Shown: positions 45,533-53,601 of the stretch, piece by piece
Layout: each line of letters starts with the position of its first letter
Numbering within the stretch: position 1 is the stretch's first letter
Source: Luteimonas terrae
GTDB lineage: Bacteria; Pseudomonadota; Gammaproteobacteria; Xanthomonadales; Xanthomonadaceae
Assembly (NCBI RefSeq): GCF_004358165.1
Contig: NZ_SMTG01000002.1
Coordinates: forward strand, 558,001 to 622,000
Length of the DNA stretch: 64,000 nucleotides
Direction: 5' to 3'
Program-made: the position numbers and the translations under genes
The notes under the pieces: model-generated
Told to the model about the DNA's origin: nothing
What the model saw: only the letters and a program-made list of their open reading frames with translations
Database searches by the model: none

Positions 45533-45880
45533 ATGATGACACTGGAAATGATGCAGGCGTTCTTCTCCGATACGCGGCAGAAGAACATCGAGGCGGGCAA
45601 GGACTGGAGCATCGACGAGGTCTGTCGCTGGTCGTTTTTCTTCGTCGACGAGGATGGCAGTGCGCTGCTTCCGGTGGCGCGGCACATGGAGTCGCTGGGC
45701 TATACGGTGGTCGGCGTGACCGAGCCGGATGGCGACGAGGATCCGTTCTTCTACCTGCAGGTGGACAAGCTGGAGCAGCACACTCCGGAATCGCTGCAGG
45801 CGAGGGTGGAAGCGCTCTATGCGATCGCCGAGCAGTTCGAGATCGCCGACTACGATGGCATGAACGTGGTCGCTGCCTGA
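45533..45880 (+). CDS. RraB-like ribonuclease E inhibitor family protein
   Basis: A 115-residue acidic protein. The fold pattern of RraB is visible: RHMESLGYTVVGVTEPDGDEDPFFYLQVDKLE, followed by the C-terminal LQARVEALYAIAEQFEIADYDGMNV, which parallels the E. coli RraB block LMTLAEKFDVEYDGW. RraB binds RNase E and changes which mRNAs are degraded. Several Met codons lie near the start (45533, 45536, 45548); the first is taken. It sits after copy C of the island repeat but has chromosome-like composition. Confidence 0.75.
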   Translation: MMTLEMMQAFFSDTRQKNIEAGKDWSIDEVCRWSFFFVDEDGSALLPVARHMESLGYTVVGVTEPDGDEDPFFYLQVDKLEQHTPESLQARVEALYAIAEQFEIADYDGMNVVAA

Positions 45881-46083
45881 GAGCACCTGCTGGTCGCGTG
45901 AGCGTCCGTGATGTGCGGCTGTTGTTTCCGGCTATAGAAGAAGCGCTTGGGCTTAACGTCCGGACTCCGAAGGTGAAGCGAGCAGATCCGCGAGGCGGCA
46001 TTGCGGACAAGAATGCAGCGTCATTTGCCCCGGGTGCACGATGCCTCGCTCTAAACGCTTGCGCTGATTGCCTGATGAAAGAC

Positions 46084-46120
46084 AACGGTGCCAGGAAAAA
46101 AAGGTGGATCTGGCACCGTT
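46084..46120. repeat. hairpin built from the island motif
   Basis: AACGGTGCCAG (46084-46094) and its exact inverse CTGGCACCGTT (46110-46120) flank 15 bases. The left arm is the leading motif of the island repeats. It lies in the 290-base gap between the RraB-like and AhpD-like genes and could terminate transcription or be a remnant of an element with inverted ends. Confidence 0.8.
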
Positions 46121-46170
46121 CTGTACTTCCGGCTTTCCGGCAATCCGGCTGTGCGAGATGAAACTGCAGC

Positions 46171-46626
46171 TCAGAAGTCGGGCTTCGCGTGTGGCTTCAT
46201 ACGGAAGGTCGCTCCCATACGATTGAGCGCGTTCATCGTCGCGATCGTAAGTGTGAGTTCAACCAGTTCCTTTTCAGAGAAGACCGCGGATGCTGCGGCA
46301 TACGCTTCGTCCGACGCATGTGTATCGCCGATCCTCGTGATCTCTTCACTCCACGCAAGGGCCGCGCGCTCTCGTTCAGTGAACAAGTACTGCGCCTCAT
46401 GCCAGACCGGGATCAGCACGGCTGTCTCTACGGACATGCCCGTCTTGAGCAGGTCGCGGGTGTGAACGTCGATGCAGTGCGCGCAGCCGTTGATCTGCGA
46501 CACCCGCAGGAACACCAGGTGGATCAGCTTTTCCGGCAGTGACGTGCCGTTTGTAATGAAGTGGTGCAGCGAGGCGACAGCCTTGGCACCTTCGGGAGAG
46601 GCTGCGAACCAGTTAGCACGCTTCAT
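46171..46626 (-). CDS. carboxymuconolactone decarboxylase/AhpD-family protein
   Basis: A 151-residue helical protein. The redox pair Cys48-Ala-His-Cys51 with His55 (SQINGCAHCIDVHTRDLLK) is the AhpD-type active site. WHEAQYLFTERERAALAWSEEIT and MNALNRMGATFRM are also family-typical. It is likely a peroxidase-like or disulfide-active protein. It is divergent from the ECF41-type sigma gene, and a promoter with the ECF41 pattern precedes it (46688-46714). Known ECF41 sigma factors are linked to such genes, so it is the presumed main target. Confidence 0.9.
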   Translation of the reverse strand: MKRANWFAASPEGAKAVASLHHFITNGTSLPEKLIHLVFLRVSQINGCAHCIDVHTRDLLKTGMSVETAVLIPVWHEAQYLFTERERAALAWSEEITRIGDTHASDEAYAAASAVFSEKELVELTLTIATMNALNRMGATFRMKPHAKPDF

Positions 46627-46687
46627 AAGATAAAACTCCTGCTTGTTGTTGTAAGAGGCATGCGGAGTGCGTGCCTTTCATCGAGAA

Positions 46688-46714
46688 GACGCGCGAGGGT
46701 TCCATTCCGTGACA
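46688..46714 (-). promoter_or_regulatory. ECF41-type promoter for the AhpD-like gene
   Basis: On the minus strand, TGTCACG (46714-46708), 16 bases, then CGTC (46691-46688). It matches the published ECF41 pattern TGTCACA-N16-CGTC with one change and lies about 60 bases before the start codon. The same pattern stands in front of the sigma gene. Confidence 0.8.
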
Positions 46715-46818
46715 GGCCATATGACTGCCCTGATGGCTTCGGGAGCGGAATGTTCTGCAGCTGTTGCCGACCGCCCAACCGGCCTCGATGATCAGCATCC
46801 ACGTGCGGGTTGGGGCGC

Positions 46819-46845
46819 TGTCACGTTGTGGCATGGATCTGCGTC
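46819..46845 (+). promoter_or_regulatory. ECF41-type promoter for the sigma factor gene
   Basis: TGTCACG (46819-46825), a 16-base spacer, then CGTC (46842-46845), 23 bases before the ATG at 46869. It has identical box sequences and spacing to the divergent promoter at 46688, implying autoregulation by the sigma factor. Confidence 0.8.
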
Positions 46846-46868
46846 CTTGCTGGATACAGGAGAGCCGG

Positions 46869-47765
46869 ATGGACACGACCACCACCACCTTTCAACATCA
46901 CCGTGAGCGTCTCTTCGGCATCGCGTACCGGATGCTGGGGGCCCACGCAGACGCCGAAGACGTGATCCACGACACGTGGATCCGGCTTGCGTCCCAAGAT
47001 CCGGGAGCCATCGAGGATCCGGAGGCGTGGCTGGTGACGGTGACGACACGGCTGTCGCTCGACCGCCTGCGTCGTGCGAAGGCCGAACGGGCGCAGTACG
47101 TCGGTCCCTGGTTGCCCGAGCCCCTGGCTTCCGAGGCTGATCAGCCCGACCTGGCTCAGGAGCGCGACGAGTCACTCAGGCTGTCCTTCCTTTTGCTTCT
47201 GGAGCGTCTGAGTCCCGAGGAGCGCGCAGCGTTCCTGTTGCATGACGTTTTCGATTACAGCCACAGGGAGGCAGCGGACATCCTGGGCATCGCCGAAGAC
47301 GCATGCAGACAGCGTGCGCATCGCGCCAAGACCCGCATGCGCGAAGGCCGTCCGCGCTTCGACGTGGCGCCAGGTGCACACGTGCGAATGCTCGATCGCT
47401 TCATGGAGGCGATGGCGCAGCCCACGCTCGAACGTCTTCGGGCCCTGTTCTCGGAGGACGCCGTCCACATCAGTGACGGCGGAGGCGTGGTGCGCGCATC
47501 GCTGCGCCCATTTGTAGGCGCTGATCGCCTGGCACGTCTTTATCTGCAGATCGCTCAGCAACTGCCCGCCACTACCAGGTACGAGCCTGGAACACTCAAC
47601 GGGATGCCGGCTCTGCTCTGGAGAGAGGGTGATGCGCTCGCGGGCGCCTTGTGGATCGATACCGACGGGTCCCACATCACCGGCATCTACGCGATCCGTC
47701 ATCCAGCGAAGCTCGCACGGCTGTCGGCGCAGGCCTTCGGATCCAGCAACACGCTCGCGCCATAG
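46869..47765 (+). CDS. ECF41-type sigma factor with SnoaL-like C-terminus
   Basis: A 298-residue RNA polymerase sigma factor. Region 2 is FGIAYRMLGAHADAEDVIHDTWIRL. The linker YVGPWLPEPL is typical of the group, and region 4 is LSPEERAAFLLHDVFDYSHREAADILGIAEDACRQRAHRAK. An NTF2/SnoaL domain follows (about 175-298), carrying DGGG (203-206) and HPAKL (278-282), equivalent to the conserved DGGGK and NPDKL motifs of ECF41. In that family the C-terminal domain both activates and restrains the sigma, replacing an anti-sigma factor. The gene is divergent from the AhpD-like gene, with an ECF41 promoter on each side. Confidence 0.92.
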   Translation: MDTTTTTFQHHRERLFGIAYRMLGAHADAEDVIHDTWIRLASQDPGAIEDPEAWLVTVTTRLSLDRLRRAKAERAQYVGPWLPEPLASEADQPDLAQERDESLRLSFLLLLERLSPEERAAFLLHDVFDYSHREAADILGIAEDACRQRAHRAKTRMREGRPRFDVAPGAHVRMLDRFMEAMAQPTLERLRALFSEDAVHISDGGGVVRASLRPFVGADRLARLYLQIAQQLPATTRYEPGTLNGMPALLWREGDALAGALWIDTDGSHITGIYAIRHPAKLARLSAQAFGSSNTLAP

Positions 47766-48092
47766 CGATCAGCAAGGGCCACGACGGTGCGAACGTACTG
47801 TGTTCACCTGGCGTCACCTCAAGGGTGCGGTGCAGGGTGTGTGTCGGGCGAGCCGGCCCATGTCCAATTGCACCGTTGCGACAGGCCCGCTACGGTCCAA
47901 ACACGGATTCAAATTAGCCACACCTAGGGCGCGCCCCAGTTGTTTTTTCCTGTTCGCCGAAATGATGGAAAGCAGCTGGATTCCACGCGCTTTCACGCGC
48001 CGTGCACGTACTCCAATTCCGCCTGAAGGCGCACAATTCAGTTCGTGAAAACGCCGCTATATTCCGGTCTCCCCCGAAGCAGGAGAACCGCA
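47766..48092. other. gap before the Lpp-like gene
   Basis: 327 bases of lower G+C content than the neighbours, without a credible coding frame or repeat. A TATATT at about 48057-48062 could be the -10 box of the Lpp-like gene, but no convincing -35 box was seen. A small RNA cannot be excluded. Confidence 0.35.
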
Positions 48093-48362
48093 ATGTCGCT
48101 GACACACATGCAGAAGAAGACGGCACAGATGATCGGCTTGGCACTCGTCGCCGCCGTGGGCCTCGGTGGCTGCGCCACCTACAAGGAAGACTTCGCACGC
48201 ATCGATTCGCGCCTGGATTCGCTTGACTCGCGCGTGCAGGGCGCCGCGCAGAGTGCCGAAGCCGCCAACCAGTCCGCGACGCAGGCCAACCAGCGCCTGG
48301 ATCAGATGGAACGTCGCGTCCAGCAGCTCGAAACGGCGCCGCGTCGCACGCCGCGCGGTTGA
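48093..48362 (+). CDS. Lpp/OprI-like outer-membrane lipoprotein
   Basis: An 89-residue lipoprotein. Signal peptide with lipobox LGGC, then ATYKEDFARIDSRLDSLDSRV and a heptad-repeat coiled coil (AEAANQSATQANQRLDQMERRVQQLE). AGGAGA lies seven bases before the ATG. It should form a trimeric helix linking outer membrane and periplasm, as OprI and Lpp do. A terminal Lys for peptidoglycan attachment is absent (it ends RTPRG), so covalent linkage is doubtful. It has its own likely terminator. Confidence 0.82.
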   Translation: MSLTHMQKKTAQMIGLALVAAVGLGGCATYKEDFARIDSRLDSLDSRVQGAAQSAEAANQSATQANQRLDQMERRVQQLETAPRRTPRG

Positions 48363-48371
48363 TCTGATCGA

Positions 48372-48409
48372 ACCGGGACCCGTCGGCATCCCTGGCCGCG
48401 GGTCCCGGT
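48372..48409 (+). terminator. hairpin after the Lpp-like gene
   Basis: ACCGGGACCCG and CGGGTCCCGGT form a perfect 11-bp stem with a 16-base loop, ten bases after the stop. No T-run follows. Confidence 0.6.
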
Positions 48410-48463
48410 GTTCCACCCGTCTTGATGAGGAGTTGTCCCATCGCCACGTCCACACACCCTGCG

Positions 48464-49144
48464 ATGCGGGTCTTCCACACCGCTCTGCTGCTCGCGTTCT
48501 CGTCCGCCAGCGTCGGCACGGCCATGGCCGACGACGCCGTGGCGCAACCGGTCGGCGCGTCGGCCAATCAGCTGCCGCCCGGCCAGGATGTCTCCGACAC
48601 GGTGATCGAGCTGGCCGGCTGGGTCATCGCCGCCGATGACAACCACGGCTACCCCTTCATGGTGATGGACAAGGCCGCTGCGCAGGTGCTGGTGTTCGGC
48701 GGCGACGGCAAACTGCGTGGCGCCGCGCCGGGACTGTTCGGCTCGGCGGTCGGCGACCATGCGGCGCCCGGCATCGCCGGACTTGCGCTGCGCGAGATTC
48801 CGGGACGGGACCGCACCACGCCGGCCGGTCGTTTCGTGGGCGGCTACGGCCCGTCGATCGACGCCGGGCGCGTGCTCTGGGTGGACTACGACTCCGCGGT
48901 CTCGCTGCACCCCACGGCAAGCGGGACGCCGGCCGAGCGTCGCGCGGAGCGTCTGGCATCCCCCACGCCCGACGACAACCGTGTCACCCACGGCTGCATC
49001 AACGTCGACACCGGCTTCTACGAGCTGGTCGTCCAGCCCACCTTCGCGAAGGGCGGCGTGTTCTACATCCTGCCGGACAAGGATTCGCTCGAGGACACCT
49101 TCCCCGAGTTCGCGGCAAGCCGCGCGGCGAAGGGCGGGGACTGA
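48464..49144 (+). CDS. exported L,D-transpeptidase-like protein
   Basis: A 226-residue protein with a signal peptide (MRVFHTALLLAFSSASVGTA, residues 1-20). The catalytic motif THGCINV (His176, Cys178) near the C-terminus, preceded by RTTPAGRFVGGYGP, fits the YkuD-type L,D-transpeptidase fold, in a divergent form. Such enzymes cross-link peptidoglycan or attach lipoproteins to it. The usual SHGC is THGC here. It lies just downstream of the Lpp-like gene, a natural though unproven substrate. The start at 48464 fits the signal peptide; ATG 48425 is an alternative. Confidence 0.82.
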   Translation: MRVFHTALLLAFSSASVGTAMADDAVAQPVGASANQLPPGQDVSDTVIELAGWVIAADDNHGYPFMVMDKAAAQVLVFGGDGKLRGAAPGLFGSAVGDHAAPGIAGLALREIPGRDRTTPAGRFVGGYGPSIDAGRVLWVDYDSAVSLHPTASGTPAERRAERLASPTPDDNRVTHGCINVDTGFYELVVQPTFAKGGVFYILPDKDSLEDTFPEFAASRAAKGGD

Positions 49145-49197
49145 TCGATTTGCGGTGCCACGTGCGTTGGCCGGTACCGCTCAACCAATCGGACCGA

Positions 49198-49548
49198 TCA
49201 CGTCCGCTCGATGACGAAGGCATGCAACTCGGCGAGCTTGCCGTCGCGCAGACGCCAGGCGTCGCTGTAGTCCGATGTGGTGCGCGTGCCGTCGGCAGCG
49301 ATGAAGGTGATCGTGCCGATCGCGACCAGATGTTCGCCATCGGCGATCAGCCGGTCCACCACCACCTCCGGCGGATTGACGTAGGTCTCGTCCATGAAGC
49401 GCCGGATCGCCTCCTTGCCGGTGATCGTGCGATCGCCGACGAAATGCCAGACCACGTCGTCGGTGCAATGGGCGAGGAAGCCGGCATGGTCGCCGCGCGA
49501 CACGGCAGCATTGGCTTCGAGCAGAACGTTTGCGGCATCACTCGACAT
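49198..49548 (-). CDS. SnoaL/NTF2-like protein
   Basis: A 116-residue protein with the NTF2 cone fold pattern of the nuclear-transport-factor/ketosteroid-isomerase superfamily: ANAAVSRGDHAGFLAHCTDDVVWHFVGDRTITGKEAIRRFM, then VVDRLIADGEHLVAIGTITF and YSDAWRLRDGKLAELHAFV. Members bind small hydrophobic ligands or isomerise them; nothing specific can be said here. The start at 49548 is the first Met of the fold. It is convergent with the transpeptidase-like gene. Confidence 0.82.
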   Translation of the reverse strand: MSSDAANVLLEANAAVSRGDHAGFLAHCTDDVVWHFVGDRTITGKEAIRRFMDETYVNPPEVVVDRLIADGEHLVAIGTITFIAADGTRTTSDYSDAWRLRDGKLAELHAFVIERT

Positions 49549-49651
49549 GGCGCGTCTCCGGTCAGATGCCCGCAACGGTAGCGCCTGGGGCTGTCGACTC
49601 GCGTGAGTCTCGCGCGCCTTGGAAGTTCGATGACGGTGCGTGCCAAAGAAG

Positions 49652-49681
49652 AACCTGCAGCGCGGCGACGCGCTGCAGGTT
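49652..49681. repeat. perfect inverted repeat with GCGA loop
   Basis: AACCTGCAGCGCG-GCGA-CGCGCTGCAGGTT is a perfect 13-bp stem with a four-base loop. It lies 75 bases past the 28-residue membrane peptide gene and about 100 bases before the SnoaL gene on the same strand. It may be a terminator without a T-run or an operator. Confidence 0.7.
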
Positions 49682-49755
49682 GGTTCCTTGGATCGATGCG
49701 CGCTAAAGCGGCGTGCTGCACCAACCTGTGCAGCCGCGCCGCGCCACACGCGACG

Positions 49756-49842
49756 TCAGAAGATCAGCATCAACAGACCGATCACGACGATCAGACCGAT
49801 GAGGAAGATGACGCCAGCGGTGGAGGCGAGAAACTTGAGCAT
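49756..49842 (-). CDS. 28-residue hydrophobic membrane peptide
   Basis: A frame of 28 codons from ATG 49842 to TGA 49756. After MLKFLASTAG the rest is one uninterrupted hydrophobic helix of Ile, Leu, Val and Gly ending in LMLIF. AGGT lies about eight bases upstream. Small single-helix proteins of this kind are common in this bacterial family and often stress-related; no function is known for this one. It is too short for standard gene calls, but the composition is far from random. Confidence 0.6.
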   Translation of the reverse strand: MLKFLASTAGVIFLIGLIVVIGLLMLIF

Positions 49843-50062
49843 GGGGATGACCTAGTGCGTGAGGAAGTGACCTCACGTTAGGTGCGCAACCGCCCAGGCG
49901 CCGTGAAGCGGATGCGCGCCGGGCACCGCATTGCACATGGCGGGTGACCTTCGCCGTCAGGCATCGAGCCCGCGCCATCAGGCGAATGACGTGTCGGGTG
50001 GAGCCACCGCGATCAGCTGCTGCGTCACGCGCGACGGTCTGACGCCGTCACGCGTCACGCCC

Positions 50063-51496
50063 TCAGCCGTACATCCGGTCGAGGATCTCGAACCGCTCCG
50101 GCATCAATGCGCGCATCTGCGCTTCGTCCGGTGTGCCCTTGACCAGGTGGTAGATCATGTAGGTCTCGGCGAAGTCCTCGCCCGGATCGACGGCCAGCGA
50201 AGGATCGATGGTGGACCCGCCCGAGGTCACGTAGCGATCGTCGGCGTAGTGGGTCGAAAAAACGCTGTCGCGCTGCACGGCCAGGTTCCATTCGATGGCA
50301 AGACCGGCGACCTGCCACGGCTGGTCGACCAGGTGCGCGGTCTCGTGCAGGAAGGTGAAGTCGAAATCGCGCTGCTCGCGCGGATTGCTCGTGTCGTGCG
50401 GATTGATGCCGATGGTGCCGCCGCCGGCGTACATGTCGGCGCCGGAGTCGACCACGTTGCCGTTGGCGTCCGTTTCCTGCGGTGTCGCGGGGTTGACCAC
50501 CACACGGTCGGTGGCCTCGAGCGATGCCGAGGGCTGCGCAGCCAGACCCTTGGCGATCTGCTCGACGGTCGGGTACGAATACGTGCCCGTGTCGAGTTCA
50601 CGCGGCACGATCACTTCGATCGACTGGCCATCCACTTCCACCGTGTAGCGCAGCGCCGGCAGGCGCTCGGTCGTGTTCGGCTGGGTGCCCGACGGGAAGT
50701 CGTATTCGATCGTCTCCGGGCCGCCGACCGTGTAGTCCATGCGCTGCGCATCGGGCACGCCGGACGTCGGCATCGCATCGCGCCACTTGTCCACCGGTCG
50801 GGCTTCGGTCAGCAGATAGCGTTCCAGCGAGGCGGCGCTGTTGAGATCGATGCCACCGGTGATCAGATCGAGGCGTGCGGCGGCCGAGACCGCATTGGTG
50901 CCGCCGAACAGGGCCAGCACCTGCGCCTGGCGCGATTCGTCGAGATTCTGGAAGGCCTGCGAACCGGTGAGCGTGGTCAGCTGCTCGGTCGCCAGAGGAT
51001 CGTCCGCGTGGTTGCGCAGGGCGAAGACGGTGCGCAGCTGGGTCTGCAGCGGAAGGTCCGGCGGCAGCTGCTGCAATGCGTCCTTGAGCGATTGCGGAAT
51101 GCCGGGATCCGTCTGAGCCGCCTGCAGGTCGATGCCGCCGACATAGCCGTCGGCACCGCCGCGCCCGGCTGCGGTATCCAGCAACGCTTGCTCCAGGCCG
51201 CCTGCCTCGATGGTGACCAGGGCGCCGTCGATGTCCGCTCGGCTGATCGTGCCATCGACGTCGCCCTTGCCCGCGCCGACATCCAGGAAGCTGCGCGCCG
51301 CAGTGCTGGACAGCAGGAACTGCGCCGCCTCGACGACCTCGGCGGGGAACTGGCCTTGGCTGTTCTCGGCCACCGCGCGCAGATCGTCCATGCTGATCTT
51401 CGTGTCCGGCAGCAGGCCGTTGTCGTTCGAGGCCTGGGTGAAGAGAGCGTAGTGCTCGCTCAGGATGTTGGTGGCCCGCGTGGCGTCAATGGTCAT
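50063..51496 (-). CDS. putative secreted zinc metallopeptidase with HrpF/NolX-like N-terminus
   Basis: A 477-residue protein with no Sec signal. The N-terminus has two related blocks: FPAEVVEAAQFLLSSTAARSFLDVG followed by GDVDGTISRADIDGAL, an EF-hand-like motif seen in HrpF/NolX/HrpK-type translocator proteins. A second, looser set lies at 103-230. The C-terminal part is a zincin: His384, Glu385 and His388 in FTFLHETAHLVDQPW, then Glu444 in DPGEDFAETYMIY as likely third ligand. This looks like an effector or other non-classically secreted protease. The gene stands alone, with no secretion apparatus in the window. Activity and export are inferred. Confidence 0.75.
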   Translation of the reverse strand: MTIDATRATNILSEHYALFTQASNDNGLLPDTKISMDDLRAVAENSQGQFPAEVVEAAQFLLSSTAARSFLDVGAGKGDVDGTISRADIDGALVTIEAGGLEQALLDTAAGRGGADGYVGGIDLQAAQTDPGIPQSLKDALQQLPPDLPLQTQLRTVFALRNHADDPLATEQLTTLTGSQAFQNLDESRQAQVLALFGGTNAVSAAARLDLITGGIDLNSAASLERYLLTEARPVDKWRDAMPTSGVPDAQRMDYTVGGPETIEYDFPSGTQPNTTERLPALRYTVEVDGQSIEVIVPRELDTGTYSYPTVEQIAKGLAAQPSASLEATDRVVVNPATPQETDANGNVVDSGADMYAGGGTIGINPHDTSNPREQRDFDFTFLHETAHLVDQPWQVAGLAIEWNLAVQRDSVFSTHYADDRYVTSGGSTIDPSLAVDPGEDFAETYMIYHLVKGTPDEAQMRALMPERFEILDRMYG

Positions 51497-51732
51497 CGCA
51501 ATTCCCGGTGATCCGCGTGGCGCGGAGCTTCGTGCGCGAGGCTAGGGGCTGCCGTGTGAGCGCACTACTGGGGTGCGCCCGAGGCGATGCGCTTGGGCCG
51601 ACGCTTGGCGAGCTGCCGTTCATCGCCGCGGCCGGAACAGCCAGTCTGTTGCTCCCACACGTGGCATGTCTCCGCGCTCTGGGGGCACCCACGATCCGGC
51701 CTCAAATCGGCGCGCGGCCTTAGACTGCGGCG

Positions 51733-52104
51733 ATGACCATCCCGGACCCGACCAGACTCGACCGCATCGTCGCCGACGCGCGGCGCGCGGCCGAGCAGCG
51801 CAACAGCGGCTATCGCGAGCGGGCCTTGCAGATGTATCCGTGGATCTGCGGCCGCTGCGCGCGCGAGTTCACGCGGGCCAATCTGCGCGAGCTGACGGTG
51901 CACCACCGTAACCACAATCACGACGACAACCCGGCCGACGGCAGCAACTGGGAATTGCTGTGCGTGTACTGCCACGACAACGAGCATTCCCGCCAGCTCG
52001 ACCACACCGGCGTCAGTGCGCGCGATGCCGAGGACCGGCCGGCCGCGGCCACGTCCAACCCGTTCGCGGATCTGAAGGCGCGGCTGCAGAAGGCTCGCGA
52101 CTGA
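51733..52104 (+). CDS. yajD: YajD-family HNH nuclease
   Basis: A 123-residue protein with a zinc-bound HNH site: CGRCAREF and CVYC provide the cysteine ligands, and LTVHHRNHNHDDNPADGSNWELLC is the HHRNHNHD catalytic segment. MYPWICGRC and the downstream CHDNEHSR match YajD of E. coli. The length is normal. It is a DNA nuclease by fold, physiological role unknown. Confidence 0.88.
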   Translation: MTIPDPTRLDRIVADARRAAEQRNSGYRERALQMYPWICGRCAREFTRANLRELTVHHRNHNHDDNPADGSNWELLCVYCHDNEHSRQLDHTGVSARDAEDRPAAATSNPFADLKARLQKARD

Positions 52105-52222
52105 CCTGTTTGCGGGCCGCGCTGCGCACGTCATCGCGCGGATTCCGGAATGTGCGCGGACGCGCAGTTTTTGCGACGGCGCGCCGGCTAGTCTTCCGAG
52201 CTTCCGGATTTGGGTTTGCACC

Positions 52223-52501
52223 ATGAGAACCACCGTCGTCGGCCTCGTGACGCCGCACCTGCTGCGCGTCGTCGATCTCGCCCACGAAGCGCAGAAGGGC
52301 GTCAACGTGCGGTTCCACCTGCAGGACGCGGTGACGCGTTCGATGGCCGAACTGGCCGACCAGTTCAACGCGTCCACGCTGGCCGCGGCCTATGTCGAAG
52401 GACTGGAAAACGCCGCAGACCGGGCGCCACGCGCACAGACGGACTACGTCGGCGTGCTGCAGACGGCGGCCGAAACGGCGCGTCGGCTCGGGCGCGTCTG
52501 A
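52223..52501 (+). CDS. 92-residue protein of unknown function
   Basis: A small soluble protein (TVVGLVTPHLLRVVDLAHEAQKG, then FHLQDAVTRSMAELADQFNAS and a helical end). No domain or known relative is recognised, but codon use and the compact helical pattern look like a real gene. It is placed between yajD and the DUF5694 gene on the same strand, without tight spacing. Confidence 0.55.
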   Translation: MRTTVVGLVTPHLLRVVDLAHEAQKGVNVRFHLQDAVTRSMAELADQFNASTLAAAYVEGLENAADRAPRAQTDYVGVLQTAAETARRLGRV

Positions 52502-52670
52502 GGTCTTGACGCGCGCGGGAGTCCACCGGCGGCGTCGGACTGCAACGCGTCCGGTGAGAAGTCGGCCCCACTTCCGGCACGTGCCGCTGCGTGGCCGGCC
52601 CATCTAACGTCGCTTCCGCCGAGCCTGCGGCACTGCGTCGCGGGCCGCGTTGCCAAGGGGCCCCGTTGCC

Positions 52671-53480
52671 ATGAAGTCCACTCGAATCGCCTCCGCGTTG
52701 CTGCTGTTGTGCCTCGCAGCGCAGGCCATGGCGGCCGAGCCCGCGCCGCCGGCGCAGGTGATGCTGCTGGGCACCTTCCACTTCGCCAACCCGGGACTGG
52801 ACGTGGTGAAGTCGGACGTGGCCGATGTCACGACGCCCGCCAACCAGGCCTACCTCGAAGGGCTTGCATCGCGGCTCGCCGCGTTCGCGCCCACGCACGT
52901 GCTGGTGGAGTGCACGCCCGCGATGCAGGCGCGCTACGACGGCGCCTTCCAGGCCTGGCGCGCCGGTCGCGCGCCGCTGGACGTCAACGAGACCCAGCAG
53001 ATCGGATTCCGCGTGGCCAAGGCCGCCGGTCTGTCGCAGGTCACCTGTTTCGACGAGGGCGAGGTGCAGTGGAACTCGGAACCGATGTTCGCGTACCTCG
53101 GCACGCATGCGCCCGAGCGCAAGCGCGCGCTCGATGCGACCTTCGCCGGCCTGACGACGCGCGAGAACCGCGAGCAGGCGACGCTGTCGCTGGGCGAACT
53201 GCTGCAGCTGACGAACGATCCGTCGCGCGACCGCGAAAACCGCGACCTCTATCTCGTCACCAACGATCTGGACGCCGGCGGCAGCTTCGCCGGCGCCGAT
53301 GCCGCGGCGAGCTGGTGGCACCGCAACTTCCGCATGTATGCCAACGTGCAACGCGTCGCGACGCCCGGAAAGCGGGTGCTGGTCCTAGCCGGGCAGGGGC
53401 ACACGGCCATCCTCAAGGAACTGCTGGCCACCGATCGGCAGCGTCAAGCGCAGGACGTCGGTCCGTACCTGATGCCCTGA
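52671..53480 (+). CDS. exported DUF5694 protein (TraB/Tiki-like)
   Basis: A 269-residue protein with a signal peptide (ending AMA-AEPA). The motif QVMLLGTFHFANPGLDVV at the mature N-terminus and RVLVLAGQGHTAILKELL at the C-terminus are the paired GxxH blocks of the DUF5694/TraB-like fold, which includes metal-dependent proteases of the Tiki type. The middle is helical (FRVAKAAGLSQVTCFDEGEV). Protease activity is possible but unproven. The ATG at 52671 begins the signal peptide. Confidence 0.8.
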   Translation: MKSTRIASALLLLCLAAQAMAAEPAPPAQVMLLGTFHFANPGLDVVKSDVADVTTPANQAYLEGLASRLAAFAPTHVLVECTPAMQARYDGAFQAWRAGRAPLDVNETQQIGFRVAKAAGLSQVTCFDEGEVQWNSEPMFAYLGTHAPERKRALDATFAGLTTRENREQATLSLGELLQLTNDPSRDRENRDLYLVTNDLDAGGSFAGADAAASWWHRNFRMYANVQRVATPGKRVLVLAGQGHTAILKELLATDRQRQAQDVGPYLMP

Positions 53481-53601
53481 GGTGCTCGATACGTTTGGCG
53501 AGATCACCGCGTAGCGCGCGGATCGTCCCGGCGCGGTCCGTCGACGCCGCGCGTTCCCCGTGCTGGCCGGGCGCGCGCGCTTGCGCGACCATATCGCCCC
53601 C

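Noticed and set aside
48057-48062. TATATT as a sigma-70 -10 box for the Lpp-like gene
   Set aside because: No acceptable -35 box at 16-18 bases upstream; left as a note only.
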